A stretch of DNA of 64,000 nt from Lysobacter alkalisoli (GTDB taxonomy: Bacteria > Pseudomonadota > Gammaproteobacteria > Xanthomonadales > Xanthomonadaceae). The first letter of the stretch is position 1. Each line of letters starts with the position of its first letter. The position numbers were made by a program, and so were the translations under genes. Where the stretch lies: the NCBI RefSeq assembly GCF_006547045.1, contig NZ_CP041242.1, positions 940,001 to 1,004,000 of the forward strand, read 5' to 3'. Positions 8,588 to 19,593 of the stretch are shown here, piece after piece. The notes under the pieces were generated by a model. It was not told where the DNA came from. It was given only the letters and a program-made list of their open reading frames with translations, and did no database searches.

Positions 8588-9406
8588 TTACTGCGGCAGC
8601 ACTTCCAGCGTGGCGACGTAGCTCAGGCGGCGCTGCTCCGCCTGCGGCACCGAGGTCTTCCCGTCCTGGGTCGTGGTCTCCAGCCAGTACATGCCGGGCT
8701 CCGGCCAGGTCACGCTGAACTCGCCGCCGGCGTCGGTGACGAGCTTGATCTCGTCCTGCGCGTTGCGGTAGCGGGTGCTGCCACGCACGATCTCGATCTC
8801 GAGCCCGGCGGCGGGCTGGCCGTCGATCAGCAGGCGGAACTTCGCGGCCTCGCCGGCGAACAGGTCGTTGGGGTGGGTCAGCGGCTGCATCTCGATGCCT
8901 TCACCGGAAAGTTCCAACGCGGTGTCGTTCGGCGCGCCGTTGGTGACGAAAGTCTCGATGCGCCCCATCGTCTGCGAAATCCGCAGGTTCTTTGCGTCCT
9001 TCGGCACCTCGGTGGCGAGGGTGTCCACCGAGCCGCGCCAGCGCTTCGGCTGGCCGTTCTCTTCCCAGCTGCCGAACAGACCGCTGTTGACCACGGCCAG
9101 GCGGTAGGTGCCCTGCTGCACGAGCTGCAGGTCGAACACGCTGCGGTACTTGCCGGTGGCCGGGTTCTGCAATGCCACGTTGCTGCCGTCCGGGGCGGTG
9201 ATGACCAGGTTGTCGAGGCGCAGCGGCACGTGATTGAAATGGAACAGGTCGTTGGACACCGCCGCGTCGACGGTGATCCACGGGTCGTTGCCGGCCAGTA
9301 CCGTCTGCGACGGTTGCAGCCAGGCCTTGTGCGCGAAGGCCGAGAACGGCATGGCGACGGCAAGGGTGGTGGCCAGTGCGGCAGCCAGGATCGACGGGGT
9401 CTTCAT
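8588..9406 (-). CDS. DUF4198 periplasmic protein
   Basis: A 272-residue secreted protein of the DUF4198 family. A signal peptide ([15 protein letters not shown]...SAFA) is cleaved just before [14 protein letters not shown]; a His at the very mature N-terminus, as here, is usual in the family and would be well placed to bind a metal. The rest is beta-rich: an Ig-like domain ([11 protein letters not shown]) and a C-terminal segment ([34 protein letters not shown]) like nickel/cobalt-transport accessory proteins. It sits between DUF2271 and apbE in the operon. AGGAG precedes the ATG by five bases. The biochemical role is unknown; periplasmic metal handling is a reasonable guess. Confidence 0.82.
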   Translation of the reverse strand: MKTPSILAAALATTLAVAMPFSAFAHKAWLQPSQTVLAGNDPWITVDAAVSNDLFHFNHVPLRLDNLVITAPDGSNVALQNPATGKYRSVFDLQLVQQGTYRLAVVNSGLFGSWEENGQPKRWRGSVDTLATEVPKDAKNLRISQTMGRIETFVTNGAPNDTALELSGEGIEMQPLTHPNDLFAGEAAKFRLLIDGQPAAGLEIEIVRGSTRYRNAQDEIKLVTDAGGEFSVTWPEPGMYWLETTTQDGKTSVPQAEQRRLSYVATLEVLPQ

Positions 9407-9482
9407 TGGGTTCTCCTCTGCGGGATGCGTGTTCGCAAGTGCGGCTTTGGCGGTGAGATCCGGCAGGTCGCTCGTGCGCGGA

Positions 9483-10001
9483 TCAGGAGCGGGTCTTCAG
9501 GGACACTTCGCCCAGCTCGCTGCTGCCCCGGGCGTTGCCCTGGCTGGCGCCGCGCCACTTGAACGGGATCTTCAGCAGCTCGCGGCCGCCGACCTCGCGC
9601 GCGGCCTCGACCACCAGGGTGTAGTCGCCGGCTGGCAACCGCTTCAGTTCGGGGTGGTTGTCGTCGAGCTTGAGCGTGTGGGTGCCGACCGGGCGGGTCG
9701 GGCCGGTCACGCCGTCCACCGGCACGTCCAGCGTGCGGCCGCTGCGGCGCCACCATTGGCGCAGGTCGGGCAACCACTTGGTGCCGGCTCCCTCGGAGGT
9801 CGCCTTCTGCTGGTACCACACGGCCAGGTTGGCCAGCGCCTTCTGGTCGGCGCCCTCGACCCAGATCGCCACGTACGGACGGTGGTATTCGGCGACGTTG
9901 AGCTGCGGGATCTCCACGTCGAGCTGGATTTCGGCCGAGTGGGCCGGCAGGGCGAGCAGCCCGCCCAGGGCGATGGTGAGTTTCATGCGCATGTGTGGCA
10001 T
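9483..10001 (-). CDS. DUF2271 protein, probable flavinylated periplasmic electron carrier
   Basis: A 172-residue exported protein (signal peptide through about residue 22, ALPAHS) of the DUF2271 family. Conserved-looking blocks are [30 protein letters not shown] and [17 protein letters not shown]. Residues 96-102 read DGVTGPT, close to the D-G-x-T-G-A-T motif at which ApbE attaches FMN in RnfG- and NqrC-type proteins; Thr102 would be the acceptor. With apbE two genes downstream, covalent FMN is a sound prediction but is not shown by the sequence itself, and Pro replaces the usual Ala. It lies ten bases after the PepSY gene. It would relay electrons between the PepSY membrane protein and a periplasmic acceptor. 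Confidence 0.8.
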   Translation of the reverse strand: MPHMRMKLTIALGGLLALPAHSAEIQLDVEIPQLNVAEYHRPYVAIWVEGADQKALANLAVWYQQKATSEGAGTKWLPDLRQWWRRSGRTLDVPVDGVTGPTRPVGTHTLKLDDNHPELKRLPAGDYTLVVEAAREVGGRELLKIPFKWRGASQGNARGSSELGEVSLKTRS

Positions 10002-10011
10002 CTCGATGGAG

Positions 10012-10647
10012 TCAGTGGATGAAGATCAATGCCAGCAACAGCGGCAATACCAGGCCCAGGCCGACGACAGGCCAGGTCATGCGCCGCTGGCGGGCGTGTA
10101 TCTGCAACAGCAGCAGGCCGGTCACACAGAACACCACGCACGCCGCGGCGAACACGTCGATGAACCAGCTCCAGGCTGTGCCGGTGTTGCGACCCTTGTG
10201 CAGGTCGTTGAGCCAGGCGACCCAGCCGCGGTCGGTGCGTTCGTACTCGACCTCGCCGCTGCCGCGGTCGATGCTGAGCCAGGCGTCGCCGCCGGGGCGC
10301 GGAAGCGACAGGTAGACTTCGTCGGCCGACCATTCGGCGTGCTGCCGGCCGATCGAGACCGGCAGCGTTTCGTTGAGCCAGTCACCCACGCTCGCCGGCA
10401 GCGGTGCATGGCCTTGCTCGCGCTCACCCAGCGCCTGCAGCACCGGTTCCGGCATCTCGACGATGCGATTGAGGGTTTGCGGCGTGGCCTCGATCGCGCC
10501 CGAGTGATTCAGGGTGATGCCGGTGATCGCAAACAGCAGCATCCCGACCAGGCACACCGCCGAGCTGATCCAGTGCCACTGGTGCAGCGTGCGCAGCCAG
10601 AAACCGCGGCGCTGCTGGCGGGCGAGGTCGGGTTGGGCGGTGTCCAT
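10012..10647 (-). CDS. PepSY-associated transmembrane protein
   Basis: A 211-residue inner-membrane protein of the short PepSY-TM type. Helix 1 (about 29-48, [19 protein letters not shown]) follows the typical [10 protein letters not shown] periplasmic PepSY-like region ([20 protein letters not shown]) follows, then [17 protein letters not shown] leads into helices 2 and 3 at the C-terminus. His residues in LHQWHW and LHKGRN are of the kind that ligate heme in larger PepSY reductases. I start at the ATG 10645-10647; a TTG two codons upstream is open. The gene lies between the TonB receptor and DUF2271, in the position expected for the membrane step of a siderophore-reducing electron chain. 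Confidence 0.85.
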   Translation of the reverse strand: MDTAQPDLARQQRRGFWLRTLHQWHWISSAVCLVGMLLFAITGITLNHSGAIEATPQTLNRIVEMPEPVLQALGEREQGHAPLPASVGDWLNETLPVSIGRQHAEWSADEVYLSLPRPGGDAWLSIDRGSGEVEYERTDRGWVAWLNDLHKGRNTGTAWSWFIDVFAAACVVFCVTGLLLLQIHARQRRMTWPVVGLGLVLPLLLALIFIH

Positions 10648-10666
10648 GCTCAAGCGATGAGCCTGC

Positions 10667-13123
10667 TCAGAACTTCACGTTCATCGACAACCAGAGACTC
10701 CGGCGCTGGTCCTTGATCAGGTAGTCGTCGATACAGTCGTAGGCATCGCCGGTCGCGACCAGCTCGCAGGTCTGGCTGACGAAGTCCTTGTCCAGCAGGT
10801 TGTTGATGCGGGCGTTGAAGCGCAGCCATTCGTTGACCTGCCAGGACGCACCGAGGTTGAGCAGGGCGTAGTCCTCGTACCAGGTGTCACGGCCGGTCAA
10901 CGCGTCGGTGCCCCGGTAGCGTTTGGAGCGTGCCTCCGAAGTCAGCGAGACGGTGATGCTGTCGCTGGCACGCCAGTCCAGGCCGGCATTGAGCATGTGA
11001 CGGGCCGGGTTGCCGGCGATCGGCTTGCCTTTGTTGGTGCCGCTGTTCTGCTCGGATTCGGTCCAGGTGTAGTTGCCGCGCAGCGTCCAGGCCGGATTGA
11101 TCGCCCAGCGTGCGGCCAGTTCGACACCGTATGTCTCGGCGCGGTCGACGTTGGTGCTCTGGCGGAAGCTGGTGTAGCCCAGTGCGGCCCAGCCCGGGCC
11201 GATGTCCACGCAGGGTTCGCCAGCGGCGGCGACCTCGCAGTTGGCGACCTGCTCACCGCTGGTGATCTTGTCCTTGAACTTGTTGAAGAACGCGGTGGCG
11301 TTGAAGCTCAAGCCGTCCAGGTTGTCGAAGTAGGCCGCGATCTCGGTGTTGGTACTGGTTTCCGGCTGCAGGCCCGGAGTGCCGACGAACGGGATCACGC
11401 CCTGTGCGCCGAAGCCGGTGATGCCCGGGTGCAGCTGGTTCGGCTTGGGCGTCTTGTAGCCGGTGCTGATGCCGCCCTTGAGCGTCCAGTTCTCGCTGGC
11501 GGTCCAGACCAGATAGCCGCGCGGGCTGAGGTGGTCGCCGAAGATGTTGTGGTCGTCGTAGCGCAGGCCGGCGGTCAGGGTCAGCGCATCGGTCAGGCTC
11601 CAGTTGTCCTCGCCGAATACCGCCCACTGGCGATGCTTCTGGGTGGTGCCGGCGACGTAGTCGCCGTCGACCATGCCGAAGGTGCCGTCTTCCATGTCGA
11701 CGTTGTTGTACTGGCCGCCAACGGTCAGCAGGTGGCGGCCCAACGGCATCTCCAGCCGGGTGTCGAACAGCCAGCCCTCGACTTCGAGCGGGCGCAGCGC
11801 GCGCGGCAGGAAGGCGCCGAGGCGGGCCAGCTCATCCGCGCTCAGGTCGCGGGCGGCGATGCCGGCGGCCCCCATGCCGTTGTCGCAGTAGCCGTCTTCG
11901 CCATGGCGTGCGCAGACCTCGTTCCACAACGCCTGCAGCTGGCCGCGCTCGGCGATGCTCAGCGGCTGCGAGCGGCCGAGGTTGCTGGAGCGGCTGTACA
12001 TCAGGCTGCTGGTGCTGGTGCCGATGTCCCAGCGGCCGATGTGGGTCAGGGCGAGCTGATCGCGCTCGTAACGCTGATACTCCGTGTATCCCACGCGTGG
12101 CTGGACGACGCGGCGGATGACGGTTTCCGGGTTGTCCGGGCCGGCCGGTTGCGAGGGATCGAAGTCCGGATTGGGGATCACGGCATTGCCACTGCGCCAC
12201 AGCGACTCGAGGCCATCGAGGGTGCCGGTCTGACCCTGCCTGTTGTCGTACTTCTGGCGCGAGGCGTCGTAGTCGAGCACCAGGTCGTGGTTCTCGCTGG
12301 GCGTGAACGACAGGCTCAGGCCGCCATGCCAGTTGGTGTTGGCGACCCGGCGGCCGCCACTGCCGAAACCAAGCGAGCGGTCCCAGCGGCTGCCATCGGG
12401 CAGGGGCAGGGACTCCCATTCCGGGTTGGAGGCGTCGCGGTCGTACCAGCTGCCGCGCAAGGCCAGGCCGAGCTTGTCGGCCACCAGAGGGCCGGCCGCG
12501 TACAGGTCGATCGTGCGTGCGTCACCGAACTCACTCTCCTGTTGCCAGGTGTGGCCGAGGGTGACCGAGCCTTCCCACTGCTGCGGCACCTTGCGGGTGA
12601 TGATGTTGATCACGCCGCCCATCGCATCGGAGCCGTACAGGGTCGACATCGGACCGCGCACGATCTCGATCCGGTCCACGTAGTCCAGCGGCGGGATGAA
12701 GGAGAACTGGCCGCCGCCGAAGCCGTTCGGGTAGATGTCGCCGACGTTGCTCTGGCGGCGTCCGTTGATCAGCACCAGGGTGTAGTCCGACGGCATGCCG
12801 CGCATGCTGATCGAGGCGTTGCCGTTCTTGTCGGTGCTCTCCAGGCCGATATCGATGCCCTCGATGTCGCGCAGCGCATCGATCAGGTTGGTGTAGGGAC
12901 GCAGCGACAGCTCCTCGCGGGTGACCACGCTGATGCTGGCCGGGGCATCGGTGATCTTCTGCTCGAAGCCGGCGGCGGTCACGACCACCGTGTCGAGGGT
13001 GTTGGCATCGGCGGCGGCCGTCGCCATCAGCGGCGTCCGGGCATGGGCGGGTGGCAGGGTGGAAACGAGCGCGAGGAAGATCGCGCCCGCCATCGGTGAG
13101 ATGGCAGGAGAGCGCTTGGTCAT
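10667..13123 (-). CDS. TonB-dependent outer-membrane receptor (ferric siderophore/catechol type)
   Basis: An 818-residue receptor that imports a ligand, most likely a ferric chelate, across the outer membrane using TonB. A signal peptide ([13 protein letters not shown]...PPAHA) comes first. The plug domain follows ([65 protein letters not shown]), as in FepA/CirA relatives. The barrel ends LWLSMNVKF with the terminal aromatic residue. It is the first gene of the six-gene operon, and a Fur-like box lies 44 bases upstream of the ATG. That box and the downstream reductase genes support iron uptake; the ligand cannot be read from the sequence. Confidence 0.92.
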   Translation of the reverse strand: MTKRSPAISPMAGAIFLALVSTLPPAHARTPLMATAAADANTLDTVVVTAAGFEQKITDAPASISVVTREELSLRPYTNLIDALRDIEGIDIGLESTDKNGNASISMRGMPSDYTLVLINGRRQSNVGDIYPNGFGGGQFSFIPPLDYVDRIEIVRGPMSTLYGSDAMGGVINIITRKVPQQWEGSVTLGHTWQQESEFGDARTIDLYAAGPLVADKLGLALRGSWYDRDASNPEWESLPLPDGSRWDRSLGFGSGGRRVANTNWHGGLSLSFTPSENHDLVLDYDASRQKYDNRQGQTGTLDGLESLWRSGNAVIPNPDFDPSQPAGPDNPETVIRRVVQPRVGYTEYQRYERDQLALTHIGRWDIGTSTSSLMYSRSSNLGRSQPLSIAERGQLQALWNEVCARHGEDGYCDNGMGAAGIAARDLSADELARLGAFLPRALRPLEVEGWLFDTRLEMPLGRHLLTVGGQYNNVDMEDGTFGMVDGDYVAGTTQKHRQWAVFGEDNWSLTDALTLTAGLRYDDHNIFGDHLSPRGYLVWTASENWTLKGGISTGYKTPKPNQLHPGITGFGAQGVIPFVGTPGLQPETSTNTEIAAYFDNLDGLSFNATAFFNKFKDKITSGEQVANCEVAAAGEPCVDIGPGWAALGYTSFRQSTNVDRAETYGVELAARWAINPAWTLRGNYTWTESEQNSGTNKGKPIAGNPARHMLNAGLDWRASDSITVSLTSEARSKRYRGTDALTGRDTWYEDYALLNLGASWQVNEWLRFNARINNLLDKDFVSQTCELVATGDAYDCIDDYLIKDQRRSLWLSMNVKF

Positions 13124-13166
13124 GGTGTCCCGTAGTCAGTGCGGCCGGGGGGCCGGCGTCGAACGG

Positions 13167-13185
13167 GATAATAATGAGAATAGTT
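13167..13185. promoter_or_regulatory. Putative Fur box upstream of the TonB receptor operon
   Basis: GATAATAATGAGAATAGTT, AT-rich in a GC-rich setting, resembles the Fur consensus of NATWAT-type hexamers and keeps GATAAT and GAGAAT elements. It lies 44 bases before the receptor start, where it would overlap a promoter. Binding by Fur is inference. Confidence 0.6.
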
Positions 13186-13282
13186 CGCGTTTACAACAAT
13201 CGAGAATGGATCTCGTTTGATGAAGTCTGGCGATTGGCCATGCGGCGCGGGCGTATCCGGAGGCGGGCCCGGGAGCGGATGC

Positions 13283-13606
13283 TCAGTCGCGGTCGTCGCG
13301 GGTCCAGACGATGCCGTCCTCGACCTTGATCGGGAACTTCACCACCGGCGTATAGGCGGGCGGGTTGAGGCAGCGGCCATCGCGGATGTCGAACTTCGAA
13401 CCGTGCAGCACGCATTCGATCGTCGCTTCCTCGCCGTCGAAGGGGCCGGCGGACAGTTCGAAGTCCTCATGCGAGCACTTGTCCTCCAGCGCGTAGAAGT
13501 CGCCGTCGTAGTTGAGGACCAGGATCGGCGTGTCGCCGTCCCAGACCACGGTCGATTCGCCGGGAAGCAGTTGGGAGGTGCCGCAGACGCTGACCCAGTC
13601 GCCCAT
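13283..13606 (-). CDS. Rieske 2Fe-2S ferredoxin
   Basis: A 107-residue soluble Rieske ferredoxin with a single Rieske fold. The cluster ligands are Cys44 and His46 in DKCSHEDF, and Cys65 and His68 in ECVLHGSKFD, giving C-x-H...C-x2-H. Such proteins are often called the non-heme-iron oxygenase ferredoxin subunit. No oxygenase is encoded nearby; instead it follows the suf operon and a GNAT gene on the same strand, so it may be a general carrier or a client of Fe-S assembly. A REP-like palindrome lies just upstream. Confidence 0.88.
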   Translation of the reverse strand: MGDWVSVCGTSQLLPGESTVVWDGDTPILVLNYDGDFYALEDKCSHEDFELSAGPFDGEEATIECVLHGSKFDIRDGRCLNPPAYTPVVKFPIKVEDGIVWTRDDRD

Positions 13607-13647
13607 GCTCGATGTTCTCCTATGTGCCTGCGCGCCAGCGTATCGAA

Positions 13648-13722
13648 GTAGCCCGGGTAAGCGAAGCGCGCCCGGGGCTTGGAGGGTCGTCCCGGGTGCG
13701 GCTTCGCCTTACCCGGGCTACG
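13648..13722. repeat. REP-like palindrome, family D copy 2
   Basis: Arms GTAGCCCGGGTAAGCGAAGC and GCTTCGCCTTACCCGGGCTA surround a short spacer. It fills the gap between the GNAT gene and the Rieske gene. Related copies are at 734-820 and, as a half-element, in murL. Confidence 0.8.
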
Positions 13723-13729
13723 AGTTCGA

Positions 13730-14254
13730 TCAAAGGGTCTTTTCCAGGACTTCGAAGCGCAGGTCGTCGCGTTTTGGAATGCCGAAGCGTTCGTCGCCGT
13801 ACGGGAACGGCTTCCTGATCCCGGTGCGCCGGTAGCCGCGGCGCTCGTACCAGGCGATCAGCTCCTCACGCACGTCGATCACGGTCATCCGCATCGTCGC
13901 CAGGTCGAGATCCTCGCGGACGACGCGTTCGGCCTCCGCCAGCACCGCGCGGCCAAGGCCGTTGCCCTGTGCCGTCGGCGCGACCGAGAACATGCCGAAG
14001 TAGCCGGCGCCATCGTCATCGGCGACGTGAGCGCAGGCGATCATCGCGCCGTCGCGCTCGGCGATGATGACGTGGCTGCGCGGACGCTGGATGTCGTGGC
14101 GCAGGACGTCCGGATCGATGCGGTTGCCGTCGAGCAGGTCGGCTTCGGTGGTCCAGCCGGCACGGCTCGCGTCGCCGCGGTACGACGAGGTGACGAGTTC
14201 GACCAGGGCGGGGATGTCGGCCTCTTCGGCGAGGCGGAAATTCAGTTCGTGCAT
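13730..14254 (-). CDS. GNAT family N-acetyltransferase
   Basis: A 174-residue GNAT-fold acyltransferase. The N-terminal strand FRLAEEADIPALVELV is typical, and the acetyl-CoA loop is in FSVAPTAQGNGLGRAVLAEA (Q/R-x-x-G-x-G/A, here QGNGLG). The C-terminal WYERRGYRRTG is the classic Y-x-x-x-GF/Y-segment. The longest open frame extends upstream into the tandem repeats, but the first residues there (FHTPIRACGTNRP) are repeat-encoded, so I start at MHELNFRLAEE (ATG 14252-14254). The acceptor substrate is unknown. No strong Shine-Dalgarno precedes the ATG. Confidence 0.85.
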   Translation of the reverse strand: MHELNFRLAEEADIPALVELVTSSYRGDASRAGWTTEADLLDGNRIDPDVLRHDIQRPRSHVIIAERDGAMIACAHVADDDGAGYFGMFSVAPTAQGNGLGRAVLAEAERVVREDLDLATMRMTVIDVREELIAWYERRGYRRTGIRKPFPYGDERFGIPKRDDLRFEVLEKTL

Positions 14255-14332
14255 GGCGGGAATGGTATCCGCATACAAGCTCCCGTAGGAACGCCGCGCC
14301 TGCATCATCAATGGATATGGGCATGACCCAGC

Positions 14333-14690
14333 CCCCTGAGTGAGGGGGCGATTCGTGCCGCAGGCACGAATGGGGGTGTGGAAGCGCATTGACGGGGCCC
14401 GAAACCTGCGTAGCAGGTTTTGGGGTTTACCAAGCGCAGCTTGGTGAACGTCCCCCCCTGAGTGAGGGGGCGATTCGTGCCGCAGGCACGAATGGGGGTG
14501 TGGAAGTGCATTGACGGGGCCCGAAACCTGCGCAGCAGGTTTTGGGGTTTACCAAGCGCAGCTTGGTGAACGTCCCCCCTGAGTGAGGGGCGATTCGTGC
14601 CGCAGGCACGAATGGGGGTGTGGAAGCGCAACGGCGGGGCCCAAGGTTTGCGCGGCAAACTTTGGGGATTCCCGGGTGCAGCCCGGGGAT
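14333..14690. repeat. Three tandem ~122-bp multi-hairpin units, family B
   Basis: Three direct repeats begin near 14333, 14455 and 14576 (spacings 122 and 121 bases). Each holds four small stem-loops in order: CCCC-CTGAGTGAG-GGGG, ATTCGTGCCGCAGGCACGAAT, an AACCTGC-GCAGGTT hairpin, and ACCAAGCGCAGCTTGGT. Units 1 and 2 are nearly identical. In unit 3 the last two stems change to AAGTTTGCCGCGCAAACTT-type pairing and CCCGGGTGCAGCCCGGG, with pairing kept. The block fills the 435-base gap between sufS and the GNAT gene. Long open frames across it are repeat-encoded and I do not regard them as genes. Confidence 0.9.
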
Positions 14691-15967
14691 CACGCCAGCA
14701 GCTTGCGTACCTTGTGGATCGCCGCCACGAAGGCATCGATCTCCTCGAAGGTGTTGTAGAACGCCAGCGAGGCGCGGCAGGTGGCCGGCACGCCGAAGTG
14801 CTGCATCAACGGGTGCGCGCAGTGGTGGCCGGAGCGGATCGCCACGCCTTCCAGGTCGAGCAGGGTGGCGAGGTCGTGCGCGTGCGCGCCTTCGACCAGG
14901 AAACTGATCACCGCCGCCTTCTCGACCGGCTCGCCGAAGATGCGCAGGCCGTCGACGTCCGACAGCGCCTTCGTCGCGTAAGCCAGAAGCTCCTGCTCGC
15001 GTGCCTCGATGTTGGCCATGCCCAGCGCCGACAGGTAGTCGACCGCGGCGCCCAGGCCGACGAAGCCGGCGATGTTCGGGGTGCCGGCCTCGAACTTGTG
15101 CGGAACGTCGTTGAACACGGTGCCGTCGAAGCGCACCTCCTTGATCATCTCGCCGCCGCCGATGAAGGGCGGCATCGCGTCGAGGTGCTCGCGCCGCGCC
15201 CACAACGCGCCGGTGCCGGTCGGGCCGCTCATCTTGTGGCCGGTGATCGCGTAGAAGTCGCAGCCGACCGCGGCGATGTCGAGCGGGCGGTGCGGCGTCG
15301 CCTGCGAGCCGTCGATCAGGGTGACGATGCCACGGCGCCGCGCCTCGCGGCAGATCTCGCGGACCGGGTTGACCGTGCCGAGCACGTTGGAGACGTGGGT
15401 CAGCGCGAGCAGCTTCACTTCGGGGGTAAGCAGCGAATACAGCTGATCGAGATCGAGCTCGCCGCGATCGTTGAGCTCGGCGACCTTGATCGTCGCGCCG
15501 GTGCGCTGGGCGACCAGCTGCCACGGCACGATGTTGGCGTGGTGCTCCATCCGCGTGAGCACGATCGCGTCGCCGGGCTCCAGCCGCGGCAGCGCCCACG
15601 AATAGGCGACCAGGTTGATCGCGAAAGTGGTTCCGCTGGTCAGCACAAGCTCGTCAGCGCGGACGTTGAGGAACCTGGCCAGCTTGTTGCGCGCACCCTC
15701 GTAGGCCTCGGTGGCCTCGGTGCCGAGCGTGTGCACGGCGCGGCTGACGTTGGCGTTGTGGTGGCGGTAGAAGTCGTCGACGGTGTCGATCACCGCATTG
15801 GGCTTCTGCCCGGTGTTGGCCGAGTCGAGATAGATCAGCGGCTTGCCGTGGACCTGCCGCTCCAGCACCGGGAAGTCGGCGCGGACCCTGGCCCAGTCGA
15901 TGCTGCTGGCTCCCTTGCCCGCTTGCGGGAGAGGGTGGGGGTGAGGGTCAGCGTGCGAAATGCTCAT
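14690..15967 (-). CDS. sufS: Cysteine desulfurase SufS
   Basis: A PLP-dependent group II cysteine desulfurase (425 residues) that takes sulfur from cysteine for Fe-S cluster assembly. Landmarks are YLDSANTGQKPNAVID, HTLGTEATEAYEGAR, EHHANIVPWQ, the PLP-binding Lys in FYAITGHKMSGPTG, and the catalytic Cys loop in AIRSGHHCAHPLMQ. The start ATG overlaps the sufD stop (ATGA), so translation is probably coupled. Between the start and the conserved IDWARVRADFPVL lies PHPHPLPQAGKGASS, which is the translation of a family E intergenic repeat. No SufE gene is visible nearby. Confidence 0.95.
   Translation of the reverse strand: MSISHADPHPHPLPQAGKGASSIDWARVRADFPVLERQVHGKPLIYLDSANTGQKPNAVIDTVDDFYRHHNANVSRAVHTLGTEATEAYEGARNKLARFLNVRADELVLTSGTTFAINLVAYSWALPRLEPGDAIVLTRMEHHANIVPWQLVAQRTGATIKVAELNDRGELDLDQLYSLLTPEVKLLALTHVSNVLGTVNPVREICREARRRGIVTLIDGSQATPHRPLDIAAVGCDFYAITGHKMSGPTGTGALWARREHLDAMPPFIGGGEMIKEVRFDGTVFNDVPHKFEAGTPNIAGFVGLGAAVDYLSALGMANIEAREQELLAYATKALSDVDGLRIFGEPVEKAAVISFLVEGAHAHDLATLLDLEGVAIRSGHHCAHPLMQHFGVPATCRASLAFYNTFEEIDAFVAAIHKVRKLLA
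15911..15949. repeat. Family E repeat, copy 2, inside the 5' end of sufS
   Basis: A slightly diverged copy (CCGCTTGCGGGAGAGGGTGG core) that is read in frame as the N-terminal PHPHPLPQAGKGA of SufS. The other copies are intergenic (2918-2957, 18048-18087). Confidence 0.8.
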
Positions 15968-17262
15968 TTCTCCTCCAGCCGTGCAAGGGCCGCGTCCAGC
16001 CGTGTGGCCAATGCATCGCGCAACACAGCGTCTTCGATCACCGAAAGCGTCTCGCGGCAGAACGCATGGGTCAGCAACGCGCGCGCCTGCGCCGCCGGCA
16101 CGCCGCGGCTGCGCAGGTAGAACAGCGCGGTCGGGTCGAGCTGGCCGACGGTGGCACCGTGCGCGGCCTGGACCTCGTCGGCATGGATCTCCAGCACCGG
16201 CTGGCTGTCGATCTCGGCACCTTCGGTCAGCAGCAGGTTCTTGTTCGACAGCATCGCTTCGGTGCCATCGGCGCCTTCGCGGATCAGGATGCCGCCGTGG
16301 AAGGCGGCGCGCGAACGACCTGCGCCGAGCCCGCGCCAGGTCAGCTCGCAACCGCTGTCGCGGCCGGCGTGGTCGATGCCGAGGCGAGTGTCGAGGTGGC
16401 GCTTGCCGGTCGCCAGCAGCACGCCGTTGGCGTGGACGCGGGCATTGTCGCCATGCAGGGACACGTTGAGCTCGTGGCGTGACAACGCCGCACCGAGTTC
16501 GAGGTCGATGCGCTCGTAGCGGGCTTCGCGGGCGAGCACGGCATCGGTGCGGTTGATCACCGTCGCACCAATGTCCTCGTCCTGCACCCGCGCGTGCACC
16601 AGTCGTGCCCGTGGGCCGAGATGGACATGCAGCAGGCCGTTGGCGAGATGGCGATGGGCGCCGTTGCCAAGATGGTGTTCGACCACGGTCAGCGAAGCGC
16701 CTTCGCGCAGTTCGACCAGGTGGCGCAGGTGCCAGGCGCGGTCGGTGTCGGCAGGCGTCCCGATAAAGACGAGATGCACGGGGGGCTCGATGGAGACCCC
16801 GGCATCCACGCGCAATACCGCGCCTTCATCGGCCAGCGCGGCGTTGACGCGGGCGAAGATCTCGTCGCTGCGGTCGAAGCGGCGGGCGAGGAAGTTGGCG
16901 TCGCGCGCGTCGCCTTCGGCCAGCACGGTCGACAGCGGTTGCAGCGAAACGCCTGCGGGGAGGCTGGCGGTGTCGCTGCGGGTGGTGTCGATGCGGCCGT
17001 TGACGAACACCAGGCGCGGGGCGGGGATATCGGCGAGCAGGCCGGTATCCAGAACCGGCGTTGCCTCTTCCGGCGATGCGGCAAAGGCACGGCGCTCGAG
17101 CGCTCGCAGCGGGGTGTACTTCCAGGCTTCGACGCGGGCATGCGGGATGCCGTCGCGCAGGACGGCGTCGAGCGCGGCACGGCGGCTGTCGCCGAGACCG
17201 GCGGCGTCGCGCGATTCGAGCGCGTCGAAAGCGGTTGCGAATGAGTCGAGCAGCGCGGTCAT
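15964..17262 (-). CDS. sufD: Fe-S cluster assembly protein SufD
   Basis: A 432-residue SufD subunit of the SufBC2D scaffold, a beta-helix protein that pairs with SufB. It shows the N-terminal motif ARVEAWKYTPLRALERR, the helical core (LTVVEHHLGNG, RHELNVSLHGDNARVHANGV) and the conserved C-terminal block SQPVLEIHADEVQAAHGATVG...FYLRSRGVP. The start MTALLDSFATAF (ATG 17260-17262) is one base after the sufC stop, and its stop overlaps the sufS start, so the three genes are coupled. A much longer open frame upstream is the antisense shadow of sufC. Confidence 0.95.
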   Translation of the reverse strand: MTALLDSFATAFDALESRDAAGLGDSRRAALDAVLRDGIPHARVEAWKYTPLRALERRAFAASPEEATPVLDTGLLADIPAPRLVFVNGRIDTTRSDTASLPAGVSLQPLSTVLAEGDARDANFLARRFDRSDEIFARVNAALADEGAVLRVDAGVSIEPPVHLVFIGTPADTDRAWHLRHLVELREGASLTVVEHHLGNGAHRHLANGLLHVHLGPRARLVHARVQDEDIGATVINRTDAVLAREARYERIDLELGAALSRHELNVSLHGDNARVHANGVLLATGKRHLDTRLGIDHAGRDSGCELTWRGLGAGRSRAAFHGGILIREGADGTEAMLSNKNLLLTEGAEIDSQPVLEIHADEVQAAHGATVGQLDPTALFYLRSRGVPAAQARALLTHAFCRETLSVIEDAVLRDALATRLDAALARLEEK

Positions 17263-17263
17263 G

Positions 17264-18028
<765 letters not shown>

Positions 18029-18047
18029 GATTCTTTCTGCTTGTTGA

Positions 18048-18087
18048 GCCCCTCTCCCGCTTGCGGGAGAGGGGTTGGGGTGAGGGC
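18048..18087. repeat. Family E repeat, copy 3 (sufB-sufC spacer)
   Basis: The hairpin CCTCTCCCGCTTGCGGGAGA plus GGGGTTGGGGTGAGGGC lies within the suf transcript between sufB and sufC. It may influence the relative amounts of the mRNA segments; that is inference. Confidence 0.8.
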
Positions 18088-18092
18088 ATCGA

Positions 18093-19577
<1,485 letters not shown>

Positions 19578-19593
19578 GGGGGCTGCCTACTGT

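Noticed and set aside
14254-14389. N-terminal extension of the GNAT protein (MRFHTPIRACGTNRP...)
   Set aside because: These codons lie in the tandem repeat block and the same peptide appears from every unit; homology starts at MHELNFRLAEE.
14333-14690. CRISPR-like array
   Set aside because: The repeats are ~122 bases, directly abutting, and made of four hairpins; there are no unique spacers and no cas genes.
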